From Bradyrhizobium sp. WSM471 (GTDB taxonomy: Bacteria > Pseudomonadota > Alphaproteobacteria > Rhizobiales > Xanthobacteraceae), in the NCBI RefSeq assembly GCF_000244915.1, contig NZ_CM001442.1:1240001-1304000 (forward strand): a stretch of DNA of 64,000 bases, read 5' to 3'. Under the pieces are notes generated by a model. The model searched no databases. It saw only the letters and a program-made list of their open reading frames with translations, and was not told the origin of the DNA. Position numbers and translations under genes: made by a program. The stretch's first letter is position 1, and every line of letters starts with the position of its first letter. Of this stretch, positions 49,863 to 57,968 are shown piece after piece.

Positions 49863-50656
49863 CGTGCCTTCGCCGTCGAGCTTGGGATACCGTACCGAAT
49901 GATCGAAACGCCCTCGCGCTTCTGTGCGGAGTCATCGAGCGTGATCTCGCTCAGCTTGACGTCGACGATACTGCGCAGCGCCAGCGATAGCGTGCCGCTC
50001 TGACGTGCGGAGGAGAGCGTCGCAGTCTGCGCCGGATTGAGTTCGAGGGTGACGGTCTTGCCGACCACCGCGTTCTGCCCGTCCTTCTCCTTGGGAGCCT
50101 GGTCGATGGCCAGGACGCGGATATTGGCCAGGATGATCTCGGACGTGATGACATCGGGAGCGCCGCTGCTCTGGTCCGGGTTTTTGAGACGGCGCGTCAG
50201 AAGCACGTCGACGCGGTCGTTGGGGAGGATGAAGCCGCCTGCGCCGGTTTCCGGCGAGATCTCGGTCGAGATCGCCCGCATGCCGGTTGGCAGGATTGCC
50301 GCCATGAAGCCGGAGCCTTCGGCCTTGACCAGCTTCTGGTCCCGGATCGGCTCACCCTGGATGAAGGGGGATCGTGCGATCGAGCCGGTGACCTGGGTTA
50401 CCCCCTCGGGGCGCTCGTTGCGGCGGATGAAGGTGGTGCTGGCGGTCGCGGACGGCCAGGTCTGCCATTGCACGTCTTCCGGCTTGACGGTCTGGCCGAG
50501 GCCGATGTCGTTCTTCGCGACCAGGACGTCGACGGTGGGAAGCTGCGCGACCGGAGCCGGAGGCGGTGCAGAATTGTCCGAGCCGCTCGCCAGATACGCG
50601 GCGACACCGCCGGCGCAGATGGCGACCGTCAGGACGACAATGCGTGCCCTATTCAT
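49859..50656 (-). CDS. cpaB: Flp pilus assembly protein CpaB/RcpC
   Basis: Periplasmic protein of 265 residues, anchored by one N-terminal helix (RIVVLTVAICAGGVAAYLAS). A Pro-rich linker is followed by an SAF/AFP-like beta-clip domain (VLVAKNDIGLGQTVKPEDVQ, then the RcpC region GAGGFILPNDRVDVLLTRRL with DRVDVL typical of CpaB). ATG 50656 is used; GTG 50665 is an alternative three codons earlier. It heads the long cpaB-cpaC-cpaD-cpaE-cpaF-tadB-tadC operon. A near-consensus CtrA box lies in the promoter gap. Confidence 0.92.
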   Translation of the reverse strand: MNRARIVVLTVAICAGGVAAYLASGSDNSAPPPAPVAQLPTVDVLVAKNDIGLGQTVKPEDVQWQTWPSATASTTFIRRNERPEGVTQVTGSIARSPFIQGEPIRDQKLVKAEGSGFMAAILPTGMRAISTEISPETGAGGFILPNDRVDVLLTRRLKNPDQSSGAPDVITSEIILANIRVLAIDQAPKEKDGQNAVVGKTVTLELNPAQTATLSSARQSGTLSLALRSIVDVKLSEITLDDSAQKREGVSIIRYGIPSSTAKAR

Positions 50657-50722
50657 ACGCTTCACTTTCCAACAAACGCCGCGACGCTGACGCCGCCGTA
50701 ATCGGCAGTTGACCAGCTATTC

Positions 50723-50738
50723 GTCAAAGCATGGTTAA
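50723..50738 (-). promoter_or_regulatory. CtrA-like box in the cpaB promoter
   Basis: On the minus strand the sequence is TTAA-CCATGCT-TTGAC, one mismatch from TTAA-N7-TTAAC. It is centred about 75 bases upstream of the cpaB ATG and lies in the 127-base gap to cpaA. Confidence 0.45.
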
Positions 50739-50783
50739 TGAGGCGTATCTAAATCGGCTTAACGCCGGGTTTACCCGATGCGT

Positions 50784-51320
50784 TCAGCGCAATGCGAGGT
50801 GAGCGAGGTCGATCGCCTTCACCCATTCGGTCTCCGGGTAGACCATCAGCGCGCTCAGTGCGAGCGCGATGCCGTAGGGAATGCCGCTCTCCTTGGCGTG
50901 CAGCCGCGCGAGCCAGGTCTGGCCCGCCAGCCCGTAAGGCAGCGGCCACTGCCGGAACTGGAGCAGGAGCAGCGTCAGCGCCCCGCCGAACAGCGAGGCG
51001 TAGAGCAGGAAGTTCATCAGCTGTGCGAACCCGAACCAAAGCGCGACGGAGGCCGCCACCTTGGCATCGCCGCCGCCGACCCAGCCCATCGCAAAACAGG
51101 TAAAGGCCACGACCAGGACGAGCGCGCCGGCGCCGACATGGCTCAGCATCTCGTAAGGTGCCATGCCACCGGCGAGAGCGAGCGCGAAAAAGCCGGCGAC
51201 CAGCGCCAGCGATACGCGGTTAGAGATCGTCATCGTGAAGAGATCGCTTGCGGCGGCAAACGCCATCAGGGCCGGGAAGAGCAGAAGGCGCGCAAGGTCG
51301 AGGATCATGGGCTGCGTCAT
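50784..51320 (-). CDS. cpaA: Type IV prepilin peptidase CpaA/TadV
   Basis: Membrane aspartyl protease that cleaves the Flp prepilin and TadE/F pseudopilins. The 178 residues cover only the A24 peptidase core with six hydrophobic helices and no N-methylation domain, as usual for Tad systems. The two catalytic aspartates are in AASDLFTMTISN and the hallmark GGGDAK (WVGGGDAKVAAS). M1 at 51320 or M5 at 51308 may be used. It lies 110 bases after the 48-codon gene and 127 bases before cpaB on the same strand. Confidence 0.93.
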   Translation of the reverse strand: MTQPMILDLARLLLFPALMAFAAASDLFTMTISNRVSLALVAGFFALALAGGMAPYEMLSHVGAGALVLVVAFTCFAMGWVGGGDAKVAASVALWFGFAQLMNFLLYASLFGGALTLLLLQFRQWPLPYGLAGQTWLARLHAKESGIPYGIALALSALMVYPETEWVKAIDLAHLALR

Positions 51321-51430
51321 GAGGCCTGGGTTTGCCGCGGAGCTGGCGTCGCCGGATTCTAGCCGGCAGTGCTAAACAAACCGAAAACGGCGGCGGCGGT
51401 CTCGAGGGGCGGAACCAGCCGAATGCGTGC

Positions 51431-51577
51431 TCACCAGAGGCAGGCGATGCGTGCGGCGAGCGCGACGGTCGCAAGCAGCAGTGCCAGACAGACCCAGTAA
51501 GCCGGCGAGCCGGTCTGCGCCGCCTCCGCCGCGTTTGCCGCGACCGCGGCATCGGTTCTGTACTTGCTGAACGCCAC
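51431..51577 (-). CDS. 48-residue hypothetical membrane protein between flp and cpaA
   Basis: A GTG-started frame gives a protein opening MAFSKYRTDAAVAANAAEAA. One strong hydrophobic helix follows (YWVCLALLLATVALAARIA), and the protein ends in CLW. GGCGAG lies a few bases before the GTG. It sits between the flp terminator and cpaA on the same strand as the pilus operon. Codon use is GC-rich like the neighbours. I do not recognise a family. A short soluble head plus one helix would suit a small pilus-associated or regulatory membrane peptide; this is inference. Confidence 0.55.
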   Translation of the reverse strand: MAFSKYRTDAAVAANAAEAAQTGSPAYWVCLALLLATVALAARIACLW

Positions 51578-51602
51578 TGTAACTCGCCGTCTGAAAAACA
51601 AA

Positions 51603-51621
51603 GGCCCCGGAGGCCCGGGGC
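51603..51621 (-). terminator. Rho-independent terminator after the Flp pilin gene
   Basis: GCCCCGG/CCGGGGC stem with a four-base loop. Read on the minus strand it is followed by CTTTGTTTTT. It ends 24-42 bases after the flp stop, which would let the pilin be made in excess of the assembly genes. Confidence 0.8.
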
Positions 51622-51644
51622 TTTTGCAGTCGTTCGTCGATCGC

Positions 51645-51809
51645 CTACTTCAGCGAGCTGCTGATCGAGGTGAACTTGGCGTTCAGCGTGGTGCCGAGAT
51701 TGTTGACGACGGTGATGATGGCCAGCGCGATGCCGGCGGCGATCAGACCGTATTCGATGGCGGTGGCGCCGGATTCATCTTTCGCGAAACGCGCAATCAG
51801 GTTCTTCAT
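51645..51809 (-). CDS. Flp-family type IVb pilin
   Basis: Major pilus subunit precursor of 54 residues. A short basic leader (MKNLIARFAKDESG) ends at Gly14, then comes the Flp signature ATAIEYGLIAAGIALAIITV with Glu5 and Tyr6 of the mature chain. Prepilin peptidase CpaA would cut after Gly14, leaving a 40-residue pilin. GGAG eight bases before ATG 51809 fixes the start. It has its own terminator and a long upstream gap, so it is probably a separately regulated, highly expressed gene. Often named flp or pilA. Confidence 0.95.
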   Translation of the reverse strand: MKNLIARFAKDESGATAIEYGLIAAGIALAIITVVNNLGTTLNAKFTSISSSLK

Positions 51810-52070
51810 GAACAAAACTCCATCTGGGGTGGGATCGCCTCGTTCGGCGCTGTGCTTGACGCAACGACCATGAGATCCGAGCTCTTTCGGGAGAGTTAAT
51901 TCGATCGGGCAAACCCGCTTGCCGCTGGCCAGAGTGAATTTCCCCTTAAGGCAACCAGCTGCAATTCGTTCCGGTTCCGGATGTGCAGCAAGCGCAGCAC
52001 CGGCTTCACCGTCCCTTAAATTTGGGGGAGTACGCGTAGGCGGGACCAGCAATTCGCAAGAGAGGCGACA

Positions 52071-52898
52071 ATGTCGAGCCTGCCCATGGAAATCGCCCTG
52101 ATGCTCGGCGAGACCATCGCGAAGGTGATCCCCACGACCTTCGCACTCGCGGTGGTCTTCACCGTGCTGGAGCATGTCTGGGCCTGCAATCCCGGCGTGC
52201 CTTGGTGGCGCAAGCGGGAGATCGTCACGGACATCTGCTACTGGTTTGTCGTTCCGGTGTTCGCACGCGTCATGCGGATCGGCCTTCTGATCGTCGGTGC
52301 GAGCTTCGTCTTCAACATCCATGATGCCGACGGGCTCATCGCCTTCTACGACAATGGCCACGGCCCGCTGGCGCTATTGCCGCTCTGGGTCCAGGCCATG
52401 CTGTTCCTGGTGCTATCCGATTTCATGCTGTACTGGCTGCACCGGCTGTTCCACGGCGGCGGGTTCTGGAAGTACCACGCGATCCATCACTCCTCGGAGG
52501 AGATCAGCTGGATTTCTGCGGCCCGCTTCCATCCCGTCAATCTCGTGCTCGGTACCATCGCGGTCGACGTCGTGCTGCTGATGGCCGGCATTTCGCCGAA
52601 CGCCATGGTCTGGCTCGCCCCGTTCACGACCTTCCATTCGGCCTTCGTGCACGCCAACCTGAACTGGACCTTCGGGCCGTTCAAATATGTGCTGGCGACG
52701 CCGGTGTTCCACCGCTGGCACCACACCGCGCTCGCAGAGGGCGGCGACACCAATTTTGCCGGCACGTTCCCGATCTGGGACGTGCTGTTCGGCACTTTCC
52801 GCATGCCTGAGGGGCAACTGCCGCAGGATTACGGCAAGGATGAAGCCACCATGCCGAAGGAAATCGGAGGGCAGCTTGCCTATCCGTTCCGCCGCTAG
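52071..52898 (+). CDS. Sterol desaturase / fatty acid hydroxylase family membrane protein
   Basis: Di-iron membrane oxygenase of 275 residues. The three His clusters that bind iron are present: HRLFH (near 123), HAIHH (near 137) and HRWHH (near 218), plus the extra conserved FHSAFVHANLNW. Hydrophobic helices lie at ~15-35, ~65-85 and ~98-120. The likely reaction is hydroxylation or desaturation of a lipid chain or terpenoid. AGAGG before ATG 52071 supports the start. It is divergent from the Flp pilin gene. Its link to the pilus is unclear and may be coincidental. Confidence 0.9.
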   Translation: MSSLPMEIALMLGETIAKVIPTTFALAVVFTVLEHVWACNPGVPWWRKREIVTDICYWFVVPVFARVMRIGLLIVGASFVFNIHDADGLIAFYDNGHGPLALLPLWVQAMLFLVLSDFMLYWLHRLFHGGGFWKYHAIHHSSEEISWISAARFHPVNLVLGTIAVDVVLLMAGISPNAMVWLAPFTTFHSAFVHANLNWTFGPFKYVLATPVFHRWHHTALAEGGDTNFAGTFPIWDVLFGTFRMPEGQLPQDYGKDEATMPKEIGGQLAYPFRR

Positions 52899-53051
52899 GT
52901 TCTCGAGGGCCGCGAAACGCCAGTCCGTTCAAACAATAGTCGGCGAATTTGCGGAACGTTCACGAATTGAGGGCAGGTTAGCCGGGTCGGGCACCGGCTC
53001 GGCTGTTATCTGATCGCTTCTGCCGGTTTGTGACGTCCCGGGGGTAAGAGT

Positions 53052-53546
53052 ATGCGTAAACAACTGCTGCGCCGTCATGCGCGCGTCTGTCTTCTGGTTG
53101 CGGCCGCGGTGCTGGCATCGCCGGCTGCCGTCGTTGCCGAGTCCGCCGATGCCATCGCCGTCAATGTCGACCAGGCCAAGCTGGTGCGACTGCCTGGCAA
53201 GGTGGCAACCATCGTGGTCGGCAATCCCCTGATCGCCGACGTCACGCTCCAGCCCGGCGGCATGATCGTCGTCACCGGAAAGGGTTATGGCGCCACCAAT
53301 TTCATCGCGCTCGACCGGGGCGGCGAGATCCTGGTCGACCGCCAGATCCAGGTCGAAGGTCCGAGCGATCGGCTCGTTACCGTCTATCGCGGGATCGAAC
53401 GCGAGTCCTATAGCTGCGCGCCGCTTTGCCAGCGCCGCGTGACGCTCGGCGACAGCGACACCTACTTCAACAGCGCGATGAGCCAGGCCGGTTCGTTGAG
53501 CAGCTCGGCCAGCGGCAGTGCCGGTGCGGGCGCCAAGACGAATTGA
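53052..53546 (+). CDS. Pilus-assembly N-domain protein (CpaC N-terminal-like, secretin core absent)
   Basis: Secreted protein of 164 residues: a signal peptide (LLVAAAVLASPAAVVAESAD), then one domain similar to the N-domain of CpaC. It shows VDQAKLVRLPGKVATIVVGN, PLIADVTLQPGGMIVVTGKG and GATNFIALDRGGEILVDRQI. Two cysteines in SCAPLCQRR may form a disulphide. The tail is Ser/Gly/Ala-rich. The secretin core is absent, so it cannot form a channel alone. It probably helps CpaC or pilus biogenesis in the periplasm. Its stop codon lies within a 14-bp tandem repeat. Confidence 0.85.
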   Translation: MRKQLLRRHARVCLLVAAAVLASPAAVVAESADAIAVNVDQAKLVRLPGKVATIVVGNPLIADVTLQPGGMIVVTGKGYGATNFIALDRGGEILVDRQIQVEGPSDRLVTVYRGIERESYSCAPLCQRRVTLGDSDTYFNSAMSQAGSLSSSASGSAGAGAKTN

Positions 53547-53596
53547 CCAAGACGAACTGACCAAGACGAACTGACCAAGACCAACCAAGTAAGACC
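53533..53596. repeat. 14-bp tandem repeat across the stop codon of the preceding gene
   Basis: CCAAGACGAATTGA is followed by two copies of CCAAGACGAACTGA and then degraded units (CCAAGACCAACCAAG, TAAGACCAACCAG). The TGA stop of the upstream gene is the end of the first copy. Fourteen is not a multiple of three, so copy-number changes would alter any read-through frame. Confidence 0.85.
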
Positions 53597-53722
53597 AACC
53601 AGCGAGTTTGATTGGCGGGTTTGCCGGGGCAAGGATCGTCCTCGCCCGCCGCACGCGCGCGAGTTTCTCTCTCCGCGTCCTCGTCTCCATGCTCTCGTCT
53701 CCATGGTCTGGGTCGTTCGCGG

Positions 53723-53738
53723 TTAACGCGGCCTTAAC
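53723..53738 (+). promoter_or_regulatory. Perfect CtrA box upstream of the tadE genes
   Basis: TTAA-CGCGGCC-TTAAC matches the full CtrA consensus TTAA-N7-TTAAC. It lies 95-110 bases before the tadE start. CtrA is the alphaproteobacterial cell-cycle regulator known to control pilin genes in Caulobacter. Confidence 0.6.
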
Positions 53739-53832
53739 GGCCCGGGCCGCCGGGTGCGGATCGCCTGAAACACTTAAACAATCAGTTTCCGCTATTGAAC
53801 ATGGCAGATGATTGCTGCTGCTGGGGAATTTG

Positions 53833-54405
53833 ATGCCTTCGCCTGCACCTACGAGATTCACGCTCCTCGCCACGTTGCGCCGGTTTCGTGGCAGCCGCCG
53901 CGGCTCCGCAGCCGTCGAGTTCGCGCTGGTCGCGCCGATGTTCTTCGCGTTGCTGTTCGCCATCATCGAGTCGGCGCTGATGTTCTTGGCGAGCCAGGTG
54001 CTCGAGAGTGCCTCGCAGAATTCTGCGCGCGTGCTGCTGACCGGGCAGGCGCAAGGCGGCACGCTAACGGCCTGCGCGGTCTCCGGCGTCAGTACACCCT
54101 GCTCGCAAACGACGTTCAAGGCTTACGTCTGCAGCCAGATCCCGGCTCTGTTTGATTGCAGCAAGCTCTACGTCGACGTGGTGAGTACAAACTCGTTCGG
54201 AGCGCTAAGCCTCACCAATTATGGCAATTCCTGCAGCTTCAATCCAACCGGCGTGCAGTACAGTGCCGGGGCCGCCAACCAGGTCGTCGTGGTGCGGCTG
54301 TTCTATCAGTGGCCGCTCTTCGTCACTGGCCTTGGCTTCAACATGGGCTGCGGCAACAAGCGGCTGCTGATTGCGACCGCGGCCTTCAAGAATGAACCCT
54401 TCTGA
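53833..54405 (+). CDS. TadE-like pseudopilin
   Basis: Minor pseudopilin of 190 residues. A short basic leader (RRFRGSRRG) ends at Gly24, followed by SAAVEFALVAPMFFALLFAI. This has the Glu5 and the hydrophobic helix shared by TadE proteins, so CpaA should process it. The periplasmic part has several cysteines (ACAVSGVSTPCSQ, CSQIPALFDC, NSCSF, MGCGN). ATG 53833 is preceded by GGGGA. A TTG 21 bases upstream is possible but has no better RBS. The downstream gene follows after only 5 bases. Confidence 0.9.
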   Translation: MPSPAPTRFTLLATLRRFRGSRRGSAAVEFALVAPMFFALLFAIIESALMFLASQVLESASQNSARVLLTGQAQGGTLTACAVSGVSTPCSQTTFKAYVCSQIPALFDCSKLYVDVVSTNSFGALSLTNYGNSCSFNPTGVQYSAGAANQVVVVRLFYQWPLFVTGLGFNMGCGNKRLLIATAAFKNEPF

Positions 54406-54410
54406 GACAG

Positions 54411-55043
54411 ATGGACCCGGGCGGACAGATGCAGGCGATTGCGAATATCTGGAGGAATGCCCGTAGCTCCGTGCGCGGCTTCCTCGCCGACAGGCGTGCG
54501 ATCGCGGCGACCGAGTTCGCGGTCATCGTGCCGCTGATGCTTGTGATGTTCTTCGGGACCGTCGAATTTTCATCGGCCGTGGCGATCAATCGCAAAGTCA
54601 CAATGATTGCACGGACTCTGTCCGATTTGACGTCGCAGTCGACGGGGGTCGACGATGGCGACATGCAGGACACGTTCACCGCAAGCATATCGATGATCAT
54701 GCCTTACGACGCTACGCTCGTGAACGGCACGGTGGTTCAGATCAAAATCGATTCAAGCAGTGTCGCCAAGATCCAATGGAGCAAGTCCGCCACCATTGCC
54801 AACGGTGCGACGCAGGCCACGCTGACGGCGCCGCCCCCGGCTCTGGCTGCTGGTACCACGGTCACCTCGATGATTCCGCCGACGCTCTTGATCCCGTCGA
54901 CCTACCTCATCTTCAGTCAGGCAAGTTACCTCTACACGCCTTCCGTCAAGTTCGTCCTGAAGTCGGGCATCACGATGAGCGATGTCTCCTACACGCGGCC
55001 GCGCCAGGTCACCTGCGTTCGTTACAACAATGCAGCGTGTTAG
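54411..55043 (+). CDS. TadE/TadF-like pseudopilin
   Basis: Second pseudopilin of 210 residues co-transcribed with the preceding one. A leader with FLADRRAIAATEFAVIVPLM provides the Glu/Phe pair and hydrophobic helix of TadE-like proteins, although the residue before the predicted cut is not Gly. The C-terminal region ends with a short pair of cysteines (VTCVRYNNAAC). ATG 54411 or the ATG at 54429 could be the start. A clear TadG (with von Willebrand domain) is not present in this window. Confidence 0.87.
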   Translation: MDPGGQMQAIANIWRNARSSVRGFLADRRAIAATEFAVIVPLMLVMFFGTVEFSSAVAINRKVTMIARTLSDLTSQSTGVDDGDMQDTFTASISMIMPYDATLVNGTVVQIKIDSSSVAKIQWSKSATIANGATQATLTAPPPALAAGTTVTSMIPPTLLIPSTYLIFSQASYLYTPSVKFVLKSGITMSDVSYTRPRQVTCVRYNNAAC

Positions 55044-55081
55044 CCGTAGGTGTTGAGGTCTGCGAGCAGATAGCGGGATGA

Positions 55082-55110
55082 AAAAGGCCGGGCATCGCGC
55101 CCGGCCTTTT
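55082..55110. terminator. Bidirectional Rho-independent terminator
   Basis: GGCCGGGC/GCCCGGCC stem (loop ATCGC) flanked by AAAA on one side and TTTT on the other. It can end the plus-strand tadE operon and the minus-strand cspA gene. Confidence 0.9.
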
Positions 55111-55155
55111 CGTTGATTTGTTCGCTTGAGCCGATCGGGGCCGTAAGCGGCAAGC

Positions 55156-55368
55156 TCAGCCGGCGGAGCGGAGGTTGTCCGCTGCCGACTTGCCGGAACG
55201 GCGGTCGGCCACGATCTCGTAGGAGATCTTCTGACCTTCGCGCAGCGTGCCGAGTCCTGCACGCTCCACAGCGCTGATGTGGACGAACACGTCCTGGCCG
55301 CCATCGTCAGGCTGGATGAAGCCGAAGCCTTTGGTCGCGTTAAACCACTTCACGGTTCCCATGCTCAT
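55156..55368 (-). CDS. cspA: Cold-shock protein, CspA family
   Basis: Small OB-fold RNA chaperone of 70 residues. Both RNA-binding motifs are intact: RNP1 KGFGFI (residues 13-18) and RNP2 VFVHIS (27-32). The family opening [11 protein letters not shown] and the acidic DDGGQD loop are standard. ATG 55368 has GAAGGGA upstream. A second Met two codons later is possible. A 268-base leader region to infA holds a perfect palindrome and may include a thermosensitive 5' leader. Confidence 0.95.
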   Translation of the reverse strand: MSMGTVKWFNATKGFGFIQPDDGGQDVFVHISAVERAGLGTLREGQKISYEIVADRRSGKSAADNLRSAG

Positions 55369-55561
55369 GGGGGTAGTCCCTTCTCAGATAACACAATGTC
55401 AGAGCCCGCTTGCGCGGACAGGTTAGATCGAATTTTTGGAAGGGTCGTCAGCGTGTCTGAACCGGCTGTACCGGTGGATGCTAATGTCGTCCGGCCGAAA
55501 ATCGATTAATTCATTTTATTGGAAACAGAACCCCAAAACAATGCTGACGTGCACGATTTTT

Positions 55562-55590
55562 TGATCCGCCGTGATGGTCACGGCGGATCA
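55562..55590. repeat. Perfect 13-bp inverted repeat in the infA-cspA gap
   Basis: TGATCCGCCGTGA-TGG-TCACGGCGGATCA has perfect 13-base arms with a 3-base loop. On the minus strand (the gene direction) it is followed by A's, not T's, so it is not an ordinary terminator for infA. It lies about 194 bases before cspA. Confidence 0.8.
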
Positions 55591-55636
55591 GCATACACGT
55601 CGGAATTTCGGGTCTGCGCTCGCGCGCTGGCCCCGA

Positions 55637-55924
55637 CTAGCGGCGGCGGAACTGACCGCCACGCTGTCCGGGACGCGGAGGTCCGCCCATCCCGCTCGGA
55701 CGTTCGTCCTTGTGGCGGAAAATCAGCCGGCCCTTTTCGAGGTCATAGGGCGACATCTCTACCGTCACGCGGTCGCCCGCCAGAGTCTTGATGCGGTTCT
55801 TCTTCATCTTGCCGGCGGTGTAGGCGACGATCTCGTGTCCGGCGTCGAGCTGCACGCGGTAGCGCGCGTCGGGGAGGATTTCGGTGACCAGTCCTTCGAA
55901 CTGGATCAGCTCTTCCTTAGCCAT
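55637..55924 (-). CDS. infA: Translation initiation factor IF-1
   Basis: S1-like OB-fold protein that binds the ribosomal A site during initiation. The conserved core is present ([55 protein letters not shown]). The 95-residue length exceeds the usual ~72. The extra is a C-terminal Gly/Arg/Pro-rich tail ending in GGQFRRR. The opening [11 protein letters not shown] is standard, so the start is firm. It follows the helicase gene after 23 bases, a shared RNA-metabolism operon. Confidence 0.93.
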   Translation of the reverse strand: MAKEELIQFEGLVTEILPDARYRVQLDAGHEIVAYTAGKMKKNRIKTLAGDRVTVEMSPYDLEKGRLIFRHKDERPSGMGGPPRPGQRGGQFRRR

Positions 55925-55947
55925 GAATTTCTCCAGGTCGTGGACGG

Positions 55948-57465
<1,518 letters not shown>

Positions 57466-57968
57466 GTCATAAGCGGGCGCCCGGCGCATTCGGCGCGGCG
57501 CGCGCAAAAGGGTGTCGAGAGGGACACCTGCGTGTTTGGGGTGTCGGATGGCTTGATGGGATGGGGCAAGCCAGACGCCCGTAAGGGCTTAAGAACACGC
57601 GGCTCGCAACGGTCGCCTGATTCGCAGGAGACCTCGACTTCATATGGAACATTGAGGCGGCGCTTTCAAGGCACGCCCCACACAATCGGCGATCGCGGTG
57701 CAGAAATAGTTATGCCGGAAATTTAGCCAGAGTGATAAATTTGCTCAGAAAATAGCCTGCCTGCCGCATTCGCATACATTTGAATTGCTTAATGTTTAGG
57801 CGATGCAGTCCATGCGATACTTCGTTTTATGTCAATTTTGCAATTAGAATCAATGGCTTGCCATGTGTCTAATCCATGGCACGGTTCTTGCGAATCCGTT
57901 AATCGCAGGCGGCCGTTGGGGCCGTTTCGCAGCGTTTTTCACGTCTGCGTCAGGGAGATGAGACACTC
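57466..57968. other. Divergent gap helicase / urtA
   Basis: Five hundred bases without a supported gene. The left part is GC-rich helicase leader. From ~57715 to 57900 the A/T content rises sharply, typical of a regulated promoter, and the sigma-54 site lies at its right end. I could not identify a confident NtrC palindrome. Confidence 0.5.
57877..57891 (+). promoter_or_regulatory. Sigma-54 (RpoN) promoter of the urt operon
   Basis: TGGCAC-GGTTC-TTGC gives the -24 GG and -12 GC of the RpoN consensus (TGGCAC-N5-TTGCA/T) with exact spacing. It lies 78 bases before the urtA ATG. It fits nitrogen (NtrC) control of urea uptake. Confidence 0.8.

Noticed and set aside
51810..52070. CtrA box before the Flp pilin
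   Set aside because: Several TTAA half-sites exist, but none has a second half at seven bases' distance.
55562..55590. Terminator for infA
   Set aside because: The hairpin is followed by an A-run in the gene direction. Without U's it does not meet the rule for intrinsic terminators.
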